Positions 42,501 to 49,200 of a stretch of DNA of 64,000 nt are shown here, piece after piece. The DNA lies in NCBI GenBank assembly GCA_013398175.1, contig VZRZ01007230.1, forward strand, positions 845,250 to 909,249, given 5' to 3'. The stretch comes from Climacteris rufus (lineage: Eukaryota; Chordata; Aves; Passeriformes; Climacteridae). The notes under the pieces are model-generated. The model worked only from the letters and a program-made list of their open reading frames with translations, did not search any database and was not told the DNA's origin. A program made the translations under genes and the position numbers. Positions within the stretch are counted from its first letter, which is position 1. Each line of letters begins with the position of its first letter.

Positions 42501-44425
42501 AGACAATCAAAATACTTCTATCAATACATCAGCAACAAAAGGAGGGCCAAGGAGCATCTCCATTCTTTATTGGCTGGGGTGAGAATATAATGACAAGGAA
42601 CAAGGAAAAGGGTGAAGTACTTAGTGCTGCCTTTGCCTCAGTCTTCAGTAGAGCAACAACAGTTCCTGTCTGGGTACCCAACCTCCTGAGCTGGAAGACA
42701 GAACAGAGAGCAGAATGAGGCCCCCATAATGCAAGGGGAAATGGTCAGTGTTCTGCTACACTACTTAGACACACACAAGTCTATGGGGGCAGATGGCACC
42801 CACCCAGGAATACTGAGAGAACTAGTGGAAGTGCTCCATCATTCATCATCAGTCCTGGCTGAGCAGGGACTTCCCAGCTGACTGGAAGTTAGCACATGTG
42901 ACATCCATCTACACGAAGGGTCAGAAGGACGGTCTGGAGAACTACAGGCCTGTCAGCCTGACCTCAGTGCCAGGGAAAATCATGGAGCAGCCCATCTTGA
43001 GTGCCATCATGCAGCATGTATGGGACAACCAGGGGACCAGACTCAGCCAGCAGGGGTTTATGAAATGCAGGTTCTATTTGACCAACCTGATCTCCTTCTA
43101 CGACAAGGTGACCTGCTTAACGGACGAGGGACAGACTTTAGAAAAGCTTCAACAGCATTTCCCACAACATTCTCCAGGAGAAGTTGGGTGCTCATGGCTT
43201 GGACAGGTGCATTGCTTGCTGGGTAAAAAGGTGGCTGAATGGCTGAGCCCAGAGAGTGGTGGTGAATTCAGTTACATCCAGTTGGTGGCTGGGCACCTGT
43301 GACATTCCCCAAGACTCAGTACTGGGGCCAGTCCTGTTTAATATCTTTATCAATGGCCTGGATGAGGGGATCAAGTGCACCTTCAGTCAGTTTGCTGACA
43401 ATACCAAGTTGGGTGGGAGTGCTGAGCTGCTGGAGGGTAGGCGGGATCTGGACAGGCTGTAGCAATGGGTCAAGGCCAATTTTGTGAGGTCCAAAGGCAA
43501 GTGCCAGGTCATTCACTTCAGTCACAACAACTGATGCAACACAACAGGCTTGGGGAAGAGTGGCTGGAAAGCTGCCCACCAGAAAAGTACCTGAAGTGAT
43601 GGCTGACAGCAGCTGGAACATAAGCCAGCACTGTGGCCATGTGGCCAAGAAGGCCAATAGCATCCTGGTTTGTATCAGAAAGTGTGTGGCCAGAGAAGTA
43701 TTACCCCCTTATACTCATCACTGGTGAGGCTGCACCTCAAATACTGTACTCAGTTTTGGGCCCCTCACTACAAAAAAGTCACAGAGGTGGTGGAACATGG
43801 CCAGAGAAGGGCAACAAAACCAGTTCCTGACACTAAAGATCATTTCACATTATTAATGACTACATAAAAAAGCAGGGTTTACTCCAGCAGAGTCACTTAT
43901 TTCAATGACCACTTATTTTCCAGACCAAAAAGATTGTTTATTTGTTTTTCTTAGCTTATTAGCTCTCACCCTCCTTTTTTCCTCCTCTTAAGTTTTTACA
44001 AGTCACAATGTGTTTGCTCCCACGATTAACTGAAATGTCTTTATTTTAAAGATATCTACCATTCAGGGAATAAGACATGAGAGACGTTACTAATGAACAC
44101 AAGCAAGAATCAGCGTGTTTAGCAATGTACAAATGCAAAAAGACAGACAGCATTGAATTTGTCTTCTTAAACCTACAAGGACACATGAAAGATAGCAGAC
44201 CTAAAACTAACTTGCCAACTAGCCTGGGTAACAAGCTTTCAGCATGCATTGGTCAAAGCAAACTTACAGCTGTATGGCTTAAAAGCCAGCAACCACATGA
44301 AGTCTGAATTTACCTTGTCCACTGCCACTGTTATCAACATCAGCAATACACAGACAGCCTTGGTCAAATTCTTCCTTTTCTCCAAGTGTGGTGGACCACC
44401 AGTCTCTAGCTTTAAACAAGGACAT
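6435..44425 (-). CDS. BBS9: BBS9 (PTHB1), N-terminal eight coding exons, gene continues beyond left edge
   Basis: BBS9/PTHB1 is a subunit of the BBSome, the coat-like complex that carries membrane proteins in and out of primary cilia. Its N-terminal half is a seven-bladed beta-propeller. Eight minus-strand exons (listed separately) splice in phase, 112+151+65+114+175+85+184+130 = 1016 nt, giving about 338 residues starting MSLFKARDWWSTTLGEKEEF. Recognisable family stretches include KLMYEHNLQRTACNMTYG, GRDLICIQSMDGMLM, FGRFLPGFLLPGPLAYSSRT, NIGEQALDIC and GERNFFCLKDNGQIRFMKKLD. No in-frame stop or frameshift was seen, so the gene looks intact here. The full protein is close to 890 residues in mammals, so more than half lies to the left of base 1. 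Introns range from about 0.9 to 23.2 kb and hold most of the CR1 repeats. The span given runs from the ATG to the last exon in the window and includes introns. Confidence 0.96.
6565..7865 (-). other. BBS9: BBS9 intron between coding exons 7 and 8
   Basis: A 1.3 kb intron. The only recognised content is a minus-strand CR1 fragment at 7471-7765; the rest is AT-rich unique sequence. Confidence 0.85.
7471..7765 (-). mobile_element. CR1 LINE 3' fragment
   Basis: It starts with the inverted CR1 3' terminal repeat (tandem ATCACAGA units) followed by the typical inverted tail, including CAGGGACACC, TGCTCCAGTGTCTCACCACC and CAGTAAAGAATTTCTTCC. The 3' end is at the left, so the element lies on the minus strand. 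It is 5' truncated. Confidence 0.9.
7866..8049 (-). CDS. BBS9: BBS9 coding exon 7
   Basis: 184 nt, residues 235-296, including VDWVLNIGEQALDICVVSFN and GERNFFCLKDNGQIRFMKKL, ending SPSCFIPYCS. The acceptor is CTTTTGAAG before 8049 and the donor is TTCAG|GTTTGT. A CR1 fragment lies about 100 bp downstream of the donor. Confidence 0.96.
8050..9761 (-). other. BBS9: BBS9 intron between coding exons 6 and 7
   Basis: A 1.7 kb AT-rich intron. I see no repeat of known family and no RNA gene in it. Confidence 0.85.
9762..9846 (-). CDS. BBS9: BBS9 coding exon 6
   Basis: 85 nt, residues 206-234, reading YQVLAFATDADERQDAEQQK then LSSGKRLA. The acceptor is CTGTAACAG and the donor is GCG|GTAAAA. The exon lies in a polar linker of the propeller that tolerates substitution. 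Phase joins exons 5 and 7 without remainder. Confidence 0.94.
10930..11140 (+). mobile_element. CR1 LINE 3' fragment
   Basis: Plus-strand CR1 tail: GAGGAAGAAATTCTTTACAC, CTGGAACAGGCTGCCCAGGG, GGACCAGATGATCTCCAGAG, ending at CTGTGATTCTGTG. About 210 bp, 5' truncated as is usual for CR1. Confidence 0.92.
11342..11400 (-). mobile_element. Short CR1 3'-end fragment
   Basis: AGAATCACAGAATAAGCTGA then GTTGGAAGGGACCCAGAAGG is the inverted extreme 3' end of a CR1 copy. Confidence 0.7.
12460..12800 (-). mobile_element. Old, diverged CR1 fragment
   Basis: Read on the minus strand it follows the CR1 reverse transcriptase end. Marker stretches on the plus strand are CAGCTTGATGAGATTCCTCT, AATTTGGCATTGTCC and GAAGATGTTAAAGAAATACT. 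Many substitutions and indels indicate an old copy; the ends are approximate. Confidence 0.55.
13073..13101. repeat. Perfect palindrome, 13-bp arms, 3-bp loop
   Basis: AGATTAGATCTCT-GTG-AGAGATCTAATCT, embedded in a TATTAGAT-rich tract at 13049-13112 that looks like a decayed tandem repeat. Confidence 0.9.
13586..13760 (-). CDS. BBS9: BBS9 coding exon 5
   Basis: 175 nt, residues 148-206, including RDLICIQSMDGMLMLFEQES, YAFGRFLPGFLLPGPLAYSS and ITVSSCQQVESY. The acceptor is TTTCCTTAG. The donor is TACAA|GTATGT, which splits the lysine codon; the next exon supplies its last base. This is the most strongly conserved exon seen here. Confidence 0.96.
15450..15680. other. Assembly gap (231 N)
   Basis: A run of unresolved bases. 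Its right edge coincides with the start of the left LTR arm, so the gap probably hides that LTR's 5' part. Confidence 0.99.
15681..15917 (+). mobile_element. LTR of an endogenous retrovirus, plus orientation, 5' part lost in gap
   Basis: It contains a polyadenylation signal (ATAATAAAG near 15807) and a U5-like stretch, and ends ..CTGCGACA. Immediately after comes a primer-binding-site-like TTTGGTGGCCCGTACG, as expected downstream of a 5' LTR. The first 204 bases are repeated in inverted orientation at 16059-16262. Confidence 0.7.
15918..16058 (+). mobile_element. Short ERV leader segment with start of an open frame
   Basis: After the primer-binding-like site is a leader and then an ATG at 16005 opening MVINVDPLDDTLALEILEG, possibly the beginning of a gag-like frame. 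It is cut after about 18 codons by the inverted LTR. No coding capacity remains. Confidence 0.45.
16059..16400 (-). mobile_element. LTR of the same ERV family, minus orientation
   Basis: Bases 16059-16262 are the reverse complement of 15681-15884 with one mismatch. The sequence continues with AACTATGTTTACAGAGAATG, a stretch shared with the LTR pieces at 26.1 and 54.95 kb. The outer (5') end is uncertain. Confidence 0.7.
17030..17125. repeat. AT-rich low-complexity tract
   Basis: Repeated AAATTTTAAA, AATAAATTAAATAAATTTTG and similar words with almost no G or C. Confidence 0.8.
21446..22625 (+). mobile_element. CR1 LINE with endonuclease remnant and internal deletion
   Basis: Bases 21446-21790 encode a CR1 ORF2 endonuclease fragment (YRPEKEADEVLYRHLEVASQ, NHTARHKQSRRFLEST, EESTRKGVLLDLILTNKEG). 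From about 21930 the sequence is the CR1 3' part (GACCTGGAGGTCCTGGTGAA through CTGGAACAGTCTGCCCAG), ending near TCCAACTTTATCCGTTCTG. The reverse transcriptase region between is missing. Not functional. Confidence 0.92.
23110..23430 (+). mobile_element. LTR-like fragment (avian ERV)
   Basis: It contains GTGAGTGAGCAGCTGCATGG then TACTTAGTTGCTGGCTGGGA TT and GAGCCACA. This resembles the terminal part of a common avian ERVL-type LTR as I know it. A related phrase, GAGCAACTGCACGGTGCATT, occurs at about 23.2 kb. No internal retroviral region is attached. Ends are approximate. Confidence 0.45.
25843..25873 (+). repeat. Short tandem repeat, CTTATTACGG units
   Basis: Consecutive copies of CTTATTACGG or close variants, immediately at the presumed boundary of the LTR at 25.9 kb. 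Confidence 0.7.
25864..26170 (-). mobile_element. Solo LTR, same family as at 16 kb and 55 kb
   Basis: Shared stretches are ATTCATTGGAGAAAATTAAC, AAATGTCCATCAAAGGATCT, GGGAAAGGAATGTAAAACAA and ACATAGCTATGTTTACAG. Minus orientation, judged from the relative of the polyadenylation region (ACCCACCTTCGTTTAATTC). More diverged than the 16 kb copies; no internal region. Confidence 0.7.
27835..28012 (+). mobile_element. CR1 LINE 3' fragment, plus strand
   Basis: AGACATAAGGAAGAAGTTTT, TTACAGTGAGGGTGGTAAAA, ACTGGAACAAGTTGTGCAGT and TCCCTGCTCATTGCAGG are typical of the CR1 tail. It meets an opposite-strand CR1 at its right end. Confidence 0.88.
28013..29785 (-). mobile_element. CR1 LINE, reverse transcriptase and 3' part, minus strand
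   Basis: Minus-strand frames show CR1 reverse transcriptase pieces: ENIAPVFKKRRKEDLWYYRA, VSLSSVPGQFMEH, FTKGKSCLTNLVAFCDGV, RSVLGPVLFNIFVNDVDCGI and QVQRRSTKAIRGMEHLS. Frameshifts and stops break the ORF. About 1.8 kb, 5' truncated. Confidence 0.92.
30098..30125 (+). repeat. Poly-A tract
   Basis: A long A run ending AAACAAAAACAAG. No retrogene body was recognised to its left. Confidence 0.85.
31664..34260 (-). mobile_element. CR1 LINE, minus strand, interrupted by a nested CR1
   Basis: The left part, 31664-32640, starts with the inverted 3' end (AATCATAGAGTGGTTTGGCT) and runs into the reverse transcriptase end. The right part, 33078-34260, continues the same element upstream (AACCATCCAACAATCC, then the SLTGQPTGLV-type region and further 5' sequence). 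The break at 32640-33077 is filled by a plus-strand CR1. Confidence 0.9.
32640..33077 (+). mobile_element. CR1 LINE 3' fragment nested in the minus-strand CR1
   Basis: Plus-strand CR1 tail: GGTTAAGGGTCTGGAGAAGA, TGAGCACTGGAACAGGCTCC, GATCCTGATGGGTCCCTTCT, ending in the 3' repeat TGATTCTGTGATTCTCTG. It must have inserted after the surrounding copy. Confidence 0.9.
36965..37078 (-). CDS. BBS9: BBS9 coding exon 4
   Basis: 114 nt, residues 110-148, reading TLGNVDHGNQYQIKLMYEHN then LQRTACNMTYGPFGGVK. The acceptor is CTTTTGTAG and the donor is AAAG|GTAAGC. Residues are nearly identical to the mammalian protein over this exon. The intron that follows, 13761-36964, is the largest in the window (23.2 kb). 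Confidence 0.96.
37079..39512 (-). other. BBS9: BBS9 intron between coding exons 3 and 4
   Basis: 2.4 kb of unique AT-rich sequence with no recognised repeat. A stretch near 39.08-39.25 kb is rich in ATTA and AATT cores and could be a regulatory element. Confidence 0.85.
39513..39577 (-). CDS. BBS9: BBS9 coding exon 3 (short)
   Basis: 65 nt, residues 88-110, reading ATEGLHLAVLHCRKLCVYAV. The acceptor is CTTCTTTACAG and the donor is CAG|GTTAGT. It is too short to form a notable open reading frame. It was found by searching for the family stretch HLAVLHxRKLCVY, and the phase fits exons 2 and 4 exactly. Confidence 0.94.
39578..40764 (-). other. BBS9: BBS9 intron between coding exons 2 and 3
   Basis: A 1.2 kb AT-rich intron. 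Nothing beyond simple splice signals was seen. Confidence 0.85.
40765..40915 (-). CDS. BBS9: BBS9 coding exon 2
   Basis: 151 nt, residues 38-88, reading DKVIVGSYMGYLRIFNPHPV and ending LQVEVGKFVS. The acceptor is TTTTTTAG before 40915 and the donor is TTTC|GTAAGT. It begins in phase 1 and ends in phase 2, matching both neighbours. This is the first propeller-blade region of PTHB1. Confidence 0.95.
41225..41585 (-). mobile_element. LTR-like element with complete promoter signals
   Basis: Read on the minus strand it shows a CCAAT-type box (CCCATTGGGTG), a TATA-like CCCTTTAAATGAG about 30 bp further on, then a polyadenylation signal (ACAATAAATCAG) and a U5-like CTTTTGTTCTCATCGGCG. This order fits an LTR. 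It is G+C richer than the flanking intron and abuts a CR1 at its 5' side. The family was not identified; ends are approximate. Confidence 0.55.
41630..43860 (+). mobile_element. CR1 LINE with endonuclease and reverse transcriptase remains, 3' truncated
   Basis: The longest CR1 in the window. The endonuclease start is seen as VGVCYRPPNEEEEAMKYAIG, followed by KSLEFMKDNCLTQMVREPAR. Reverse transcriptase pieces are ENYRPVSLTSVPGKIMEQPI, QDSVLGPVLFNIFINGLDEG and CTFSQFADNTKLGGSAELLE. The normal FADDTKL motif reads FADNTKL, so one catalytic aspartate is lost. It stops near GGCAACAAAACCAGTTCCTG without the normal 3' end. Frameshifted and inactive. Confidence 0.92.
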
Positions 44426-44434
44426 TCTTCTTTA
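44314..44434 (-). CDS. BBS9: BBS9 start-codon exon (CDS 44314-44425)
   Basis: The ATG is at 44425 and opens MSLFKARDWWSTTLGEKEEF, ending at DNSGSGQ (residues 1-37 plus one base). The donor is CAAG|GTAAAT, with the GT at 44313-44312. Nine bases upstream of the ATG is a convincing acceptor (a pyrimidine run, then CAG ending at 44435). The exon therefore starts at 44434 with 9 nt of 5'UTR, and a separate noncoding exon must lie upstream in the CpG island. Confidence 0.95.
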
Positions 44435-44802
44435 CTGAAGAGGAAACAAACCATCGTTAAAGCTTATACTAATATATGCAACTGTTTATACAAAAAACTT
44501 TGTTAGCAACAGCTTTTCTTAAGTATCTTACACCTCTTAACTTCACATTGCACTAGTGTGAGCTGAATAAATGTTAATGCCAGGTGTCTTGAGTTTCTGG
44601 TTGTGTAGTTCAGAAAACAAGCTTAGGACTCTTATTGTCATTAGTTCAACTAGTTGTGATAGACAGTGCTAGTTATATGAAGAAAACACAGCAAAATAAC
44701 AGACTTTTTAAAACTGTAAAAAGACTTCAGTTACAAGCATTTAAAAAAAAAAAGTTTTCAAAGTCACAGAATGCTTTTTCTCTCTTACCAAGGAGTATCA
44801 GC

Positions 44803-44831
44803 AAAAAAAAAAAAAAAAAATTAAAAAAAAT
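44803..44831 (+). repeat. Poly-A tract
   Basis: A-rich run interrupted by TT, between the BBS9 start-codon exon and the CpG island. Confidence 0.85.
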
Positions 44832-45288
44832 TCTTCGAGAAATTATTTTTAGACAAGTAAATGAAGACATAAACGGACGACATCAAAACCTCCACCGAGT
44901 AATCGCCTTGAGGATGCTCCAGTGACACGACTAAAGAACTCGGTCATCCAGGGCACAAATCAGCTTTTCTGCTCCCTACCTGCTGTTATTTTAAGAAGGG
45001 GGGAGGAGGGAGGGAGCGAGCGAGCAGATTAATCCTTTTGTAGGCGGCTTGACAATAACATTATCCTAGCTCAAAACTCACAGCTCCATGCCTATGAACC
45101 TGGATCCCCCAGCCCGCACAGGAGGGGAGCGGCTGCCAGGCACCGGCAGCTCCAGCGGGAAGAAGGGAAAAAGACGGGATTGGGAGCAAACGCAGCCTGC
45201 AAGCCCGTGCCTTTCCTCTTTAAAGGAAACCAAGTCCGGGAAATAGACACATTTCTTTTCCACCTTTTTCCCGTCGCTACGCCCGCTA

Positions 45289-45302
45289 GGCAACCTGTTG
45301 CC
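45289..45302. promoter_or_regulatory. X-box-like inverted half-sites in the CpG island
   Basis: GGCAAC-CT-GTTGCC contains two perfect RFX half-sites, but in everted order relative to the classical X-box GTTGCC(N)GGCAAC. Ciliary genes including BBS genes are commonly driven by RFX factors. The site lies about 860 bp upstream of the BBS9 ATG. Binding is an inference. Confidence 0.35.
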
Positions 45303-45472
45303 GCTGAGTGCGGGCTGGCACCGCACAGCCCTCCACACACACCCTCACTCCCTCCTGCCCTCCCTCACGGAGCCCCTGTGCAGCTCCCACAGCACCTACA
45401 CCGAGCCCCGGACACCGACACACACATCCCAGTGGAGCGGGAGAAGGGAGACGGAGCTGGGCGGGGGCTTAC

Positions 45473-45650
45473 TTGCGCGGGAGGCGACAGCTCCCTGGCA
45501 CGGCGCAGTCCGAGCCGCCCCGGAGCGGCAGCCCCGCTTCCTCACAGGAGCTCCTCGCTCAGGCGCGGCCCGAGGCGAGACACAGAGCGGCAGCGCTACA
45601 AGAGAACTCCCACCGCCGCCGCCATCTCCAGCAGCCTCCTCTCCCCACGC
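45473..45650 (-). other. BBS9: Candidate noncoding first exon of BBS9 (start uncertain)
   Basis: The start-codon exon has an acceptor upstream of its ATG, so a noncoding exon is required in or near the island. One candidate donor on the minus strand is GCAA|GTAAGC, with the GT at 45472-45471. The transcription start is not visible; the upper limit given is a guess near the promoter motifs at 45.68-45.71 kb. A second candidate donor, AGCT|GTGAGT, ends an exon at 45082. The two could be alternatives. Confidence 0.4.
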
Positions 45651-46092
45651 TGGGTCGGCACCAGCCGCGGGGCGCTTGGGAAATGTAGTTTGGGAAGCCG
45701 CGCCATTGGCCGTTGGGCTCTCTCATTTTGTCCTGTGCGAGGGGTGGGGAGGAAAAAGAAGAGAGGCATTCTTTTTGTATTTTCTGAGAGTAGAAAAAAA
45801 AATAAAACCTAATCTCCCGACGGTTTGTACTTTTTCTCTTTCAAAACCCCTCAGAGAAACCTCTTGTCCTCCCGGTGCCCGGTTCCACCTGCCCATATAC
45901 TCTTTGCCTCCCCCCTTTCTCTGTGGCGTGGTACAGCCGGCGAGGGGCCGGCCGGCGGGGCGCGTGCGGCGCCGGGGTTGCCGAGCCGCGGGTCGCTCAG
46001 GGTGGGCCCGGCGGGATCCCGCTCCTTCATCCACACGGACGGGGCGGCCGCGCTTCCCCGCAGCGGCTCCCGGCGCGCCGGGAACTGCTACC

Positions 46093-46230
46093 ATGGACAG
46101 GACCGCCGTGGCCAAGATGGGAGCGGTGGCGAGCGCCAGCGTGTGCGCGCTGGTGGGCGGGGTGGTGCTGGCGCAGTACATCTTCACCATGAAGAAGAAG
46201 ACGGGTAAGAAGACCAAGATCATCGAGATG
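46093..46230 (+). CDS. NT5C3A: NT5C3A first coding exon, gene continues beyond right edge
   Basis: NT5C3A is the cytosolic pyrimidine 5'-nucleotidase (P5N-1), which dephosphorylates UMP and CMP. It belongs to the HAD superfamily. This exon encodes only the 46-residue N-terminus of the long isoform, MDRTAVAKMGAVASASVCAL then VGGVVLAQYIFTMKKKTGKK and TKIIEM. Residues 9-32 form a hydrophobic membrane-anchor segment followed by a lysine-rich stretch. The ATG at 46093 sits in a strong Kozak context (ACCATGG). The exon ends GAGATG|gtacgt, phase 0, where the family continues with MPEFQKS in the next exon. That next exon and the catalytic HAD motifs were not found up to 64000. The frame is open upstream to 45298, but that opening is best explained by GC richness. 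An internal GTAAGA at 46205 is a possible cryptic donor. Confidence 0.93.
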
Positions 46231-49200
46231 GTACGTGGTAAGAGGCCGAGAGCCCTTCGGCCCGCGGACGCACTCGCTTCTCCTTGTCCTTCTCCTGCGG
46301 CCGGCTACCCAAGGCCGCCGCCGCGGAGCCAGGCGGATATCCCGAAGGGATATCTGGAGGGGCACAGGGGGTGCTTAGAGCTCGGTTTGGGATTTGTGTA
46401 AGGACAGGCGCTGGAGGCTGGAGCAGCTGCTCCACCACGGCGTGACCCACTCGCACGGAAAGGGTCTGCGCCGTCCTGCCCTGTCCTGCCCGGCCCACAC
46501 GGACCTCTAGGATACACAAGTACGCGTAGGATACATATGTACCTGCAGGATACATCTGTACCTCTGCGTCTTGGTGGTGGTTTAAAAGCCTGCTTGTGAT
46601 TTGTTTAAAAGAAAAATGGACACGCACACACGTGTTCAACCATCTGTTGAAACTGGGCAGCACTGTCTGTTCACAGTTACTATAAAAGGAAGATGGAGCT
46701 TGCTCGCTCCGCTGCCCTTGGTAAACTTGCTATTTAGGAAGTTGTTTAAATATCTGCTTATAAATGGCTCCATCGTAGAAGGACTTGGTTTGGACACTGT
46801 GGTGATTATGTGGAAGTCCTTCAAATTTGTGGTTTGGACACCGCCGCCGTACTGGAGAGCTGAGCTGTAATGGTCAGGGCACTTGATGTTAGCCAGAGAG
46901 TATTTTGTGATCTCTCCTTCAACACTTTGCTGAAAGCTCTGATGAATTTTTGTAATTGCACGTGGAAACAGATTTTGCTGGGAGCTGGGATTCTGTATGT
47001 AAATTGTGAGCTGCCTAAGTGCTCACTTGACCACGCGTTGCCACAATTGCCAGTGGAATTCCTGCAGTGCAGTTTGTGATAACGTGAGTCCGGAGAAGAA
47101 TTCCACTTGGAGTTTTATTAATCATTGAGTCGTCACTTACTGTTGAAAAAAATACTGTTTCTGGTCACCAGTCATGTCATTTGACAGTTTGGAGGGGAGT
47201 GCTTTGCTTTTTAGTTTCTCTGAGCCGACTTCCAACAGCTTGTGGAAGAGCAGAAAGTTTGGATTGCCACTTTAGAGAGGTTTTAGATATTTTTCTGTAA
47301 AAGGGCACTGGACTCTATAGTAGGATTTCACAAAAATCATTTGAAAACTTACAGTGGTGTAACACTGGTTAGCTATAAATTTTATTTTTTTAATTCTAGT
47401 ACTGTAATACTGGAATTTACTTTTAAGTTATGAGGACAATAAAATAACATTAAAAGTCTGATCATATGAATGCTCAAAAGGCCAATCCAATAGTTTCACT
47501 AACTCCTGTTCATAGTATCTGATTTGAGCTGTAGTTCAGAAAGTACCTCATAATTGCTAAAGGTGTGTTTATATTAACTTTCTGTACAATGTTTGAGTGG
47601 TGTTTTGGCTGGGAAGACTTGAATTTTGCCAAGTTTTTAGCTTTGGTAAAGGAAAAAATCATTACACCAATGCTAAATCAATCTCTGTTAAGTGAATTTC
47701 TTGAGTATGTACTTCAGATAGCATCTTCAGAGATATGTGCTGGGACACAAATCATTGATCCTAAATATATATTTCCCAAAATTATGCTTTTATGGTTAGA
47801 GCTTTTCTCAGCTTTAAGTTGCAAGGCAAAAATTCAGCTTGTTTGAAAGCATGTCAGCTTTCTCATGCATAAACATTTTATCAATTGGATGCAACACGTT
47901 CATACTCAATGAGCTTTTCAATGGATATTCAAGTTGGCAGCTTCATTAATTAGCAAACATCTGTAATTCTAAAGATGCAAGGCTTCTTTAAGTAGTATTT
48001 TCAGTGCTCTGCAATTTCTTTGAAATGAATGAAATAGTTATGCAAACTTCATACCAAGGAGTTTGGTATGCGCAAAAATGTGCTCATATGTTTTACTTGA
48101 ACATGCTGCGTTCTGGAAAACTTGCTGAAATAGTTTCATCCACCTATGTAGATTTGATTTAGTGTTTGTCATTTACAAGACACTGTATTGGTTTTATTTC
48201 ATCACAGGAGAGACCTTTGTTTGAGCTGTGGGGGAGCAGGTGCTGTTTTCCAGTCTGTTGCATAGTGTAAATTAGGGTGTGGTGAGGAACAACACTGCTT
48301 TATGGACGTGTCTTTTTTTCTAATACCAGGTGGTCTTCTGTGTTAGATTAAATTATGGGATCGTTACTGTGTTTTCAGCAGATTTCTTGGGTTCAAATTT
48401 TCTTTGGGCAATGTTGCACTTTAGTTTTATATCCACATTAGACTCAGAATTACCTTGATGTGTTACTTTTATCAAAAGCAGGGAGCAGGCCTATTTAAAC
48501 TTTAGTTATGTTTATGAAATATTCTTTCATTATAATTAACTACAGCAATATTTTCTTTACTTTTTTTCTTAGTCAGAAAAAAAATTAGATGAATATAAGT
48601 GTAAGTAAAAAAGAAATTACTTATAGTTTCTTTAAGTGCTAAAAAGACAGTGACTTTTACAAATCAAATAGAATATCTATAAGACAGGTTAATACCAGGG
48701 ATTATGATGCCAAGAATGTTTAATGTGAAGAAAAGTGGAAGGGAATCTCAAGCTTTGTGGGAAAGCATAACCCCGTTTCCTTGCTGCATAATGAAAATCA
48801 AGTAATTCTTAAATATCTAGCTCACACTTCAGTAGATGAATTCCTTAATACACCAATTAGCATGGTAATAAATTCAAGCTTAATGAAGACACCTTAAAAT
48901 TACTGCATCTTATTTGAAAGAAAAGGTTTAAAGTTGGAATTAAAGTGTTAATATTGTGTTTTCATCAAGAGTCTGTCGTTTGCAAGCAGGGAGTTTCCCT
49001 TAGGCACTCATGAATGTAGACAGAGTTACTGCAGCTCCACTTCTGAAGTAACAGAGGCATTAATAGTGTGGTCCCATGAAGTTTCACTCTGTGTCTTAAG
49101 AAACAACCATCACCCAAAGCCATCTGTTATTACCTTGCCCACCCAAATTGCCAAGTCTGTGAAACTGTATAAAAGTTCCTGTAGTCAGGTGAAAGCAAAA

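Larger units (their letters stand above)
40916..44313 (-). other. BBS9: BBS9 intron between coding exons 1 and 2
   Basis: A 3.4 kb intron almost filled by mobile DNA: a minus-strand LTR at about 41.2-41.6 kb followed directly by a plus-strand CR1 at 41.6-43.9 kb. Confidence 0.85.
45000..46480. promoter_or_regulatory. CpG island, bidirectional promoter of BBS9 and NT5C3A
   Basis: The GC- and CpG-rich tract covers the space between the two divergent start codons (44425 minus, 46093 plus). It contains an inverted CCAAT box (ATTGG, 45705-45709) and, on the minus strand at 45676-45689, ACTACATTTCCCAA, which fits the ACTAYRNNNCCCR motif known from divergent CpG promoters. It also holds a YY1-like GCCGCCATCT near 45617 and several GGCGGG-type Sp1 sites. 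No clear TATA box was seen. The layout suggests one shared promoter. Confidence 0.8.

Noticed and set aside
45180..45812. 210-codon open frame on the plus strand in the CpG island
   Set aside because: GC-rich DNA produces long open frames on all strands here. The translation is Pro/Arg/Ser/Ala-rich with no recognised family, and it overlaps the promoter region and another long frame.
45723..46663. Minus-strand open frames of 112-166 codons antisense to NT5C3A exon 1
   Set aside because: Mirror frames of a GC-rich exon and promoter, with no conserved peptide or splice context.
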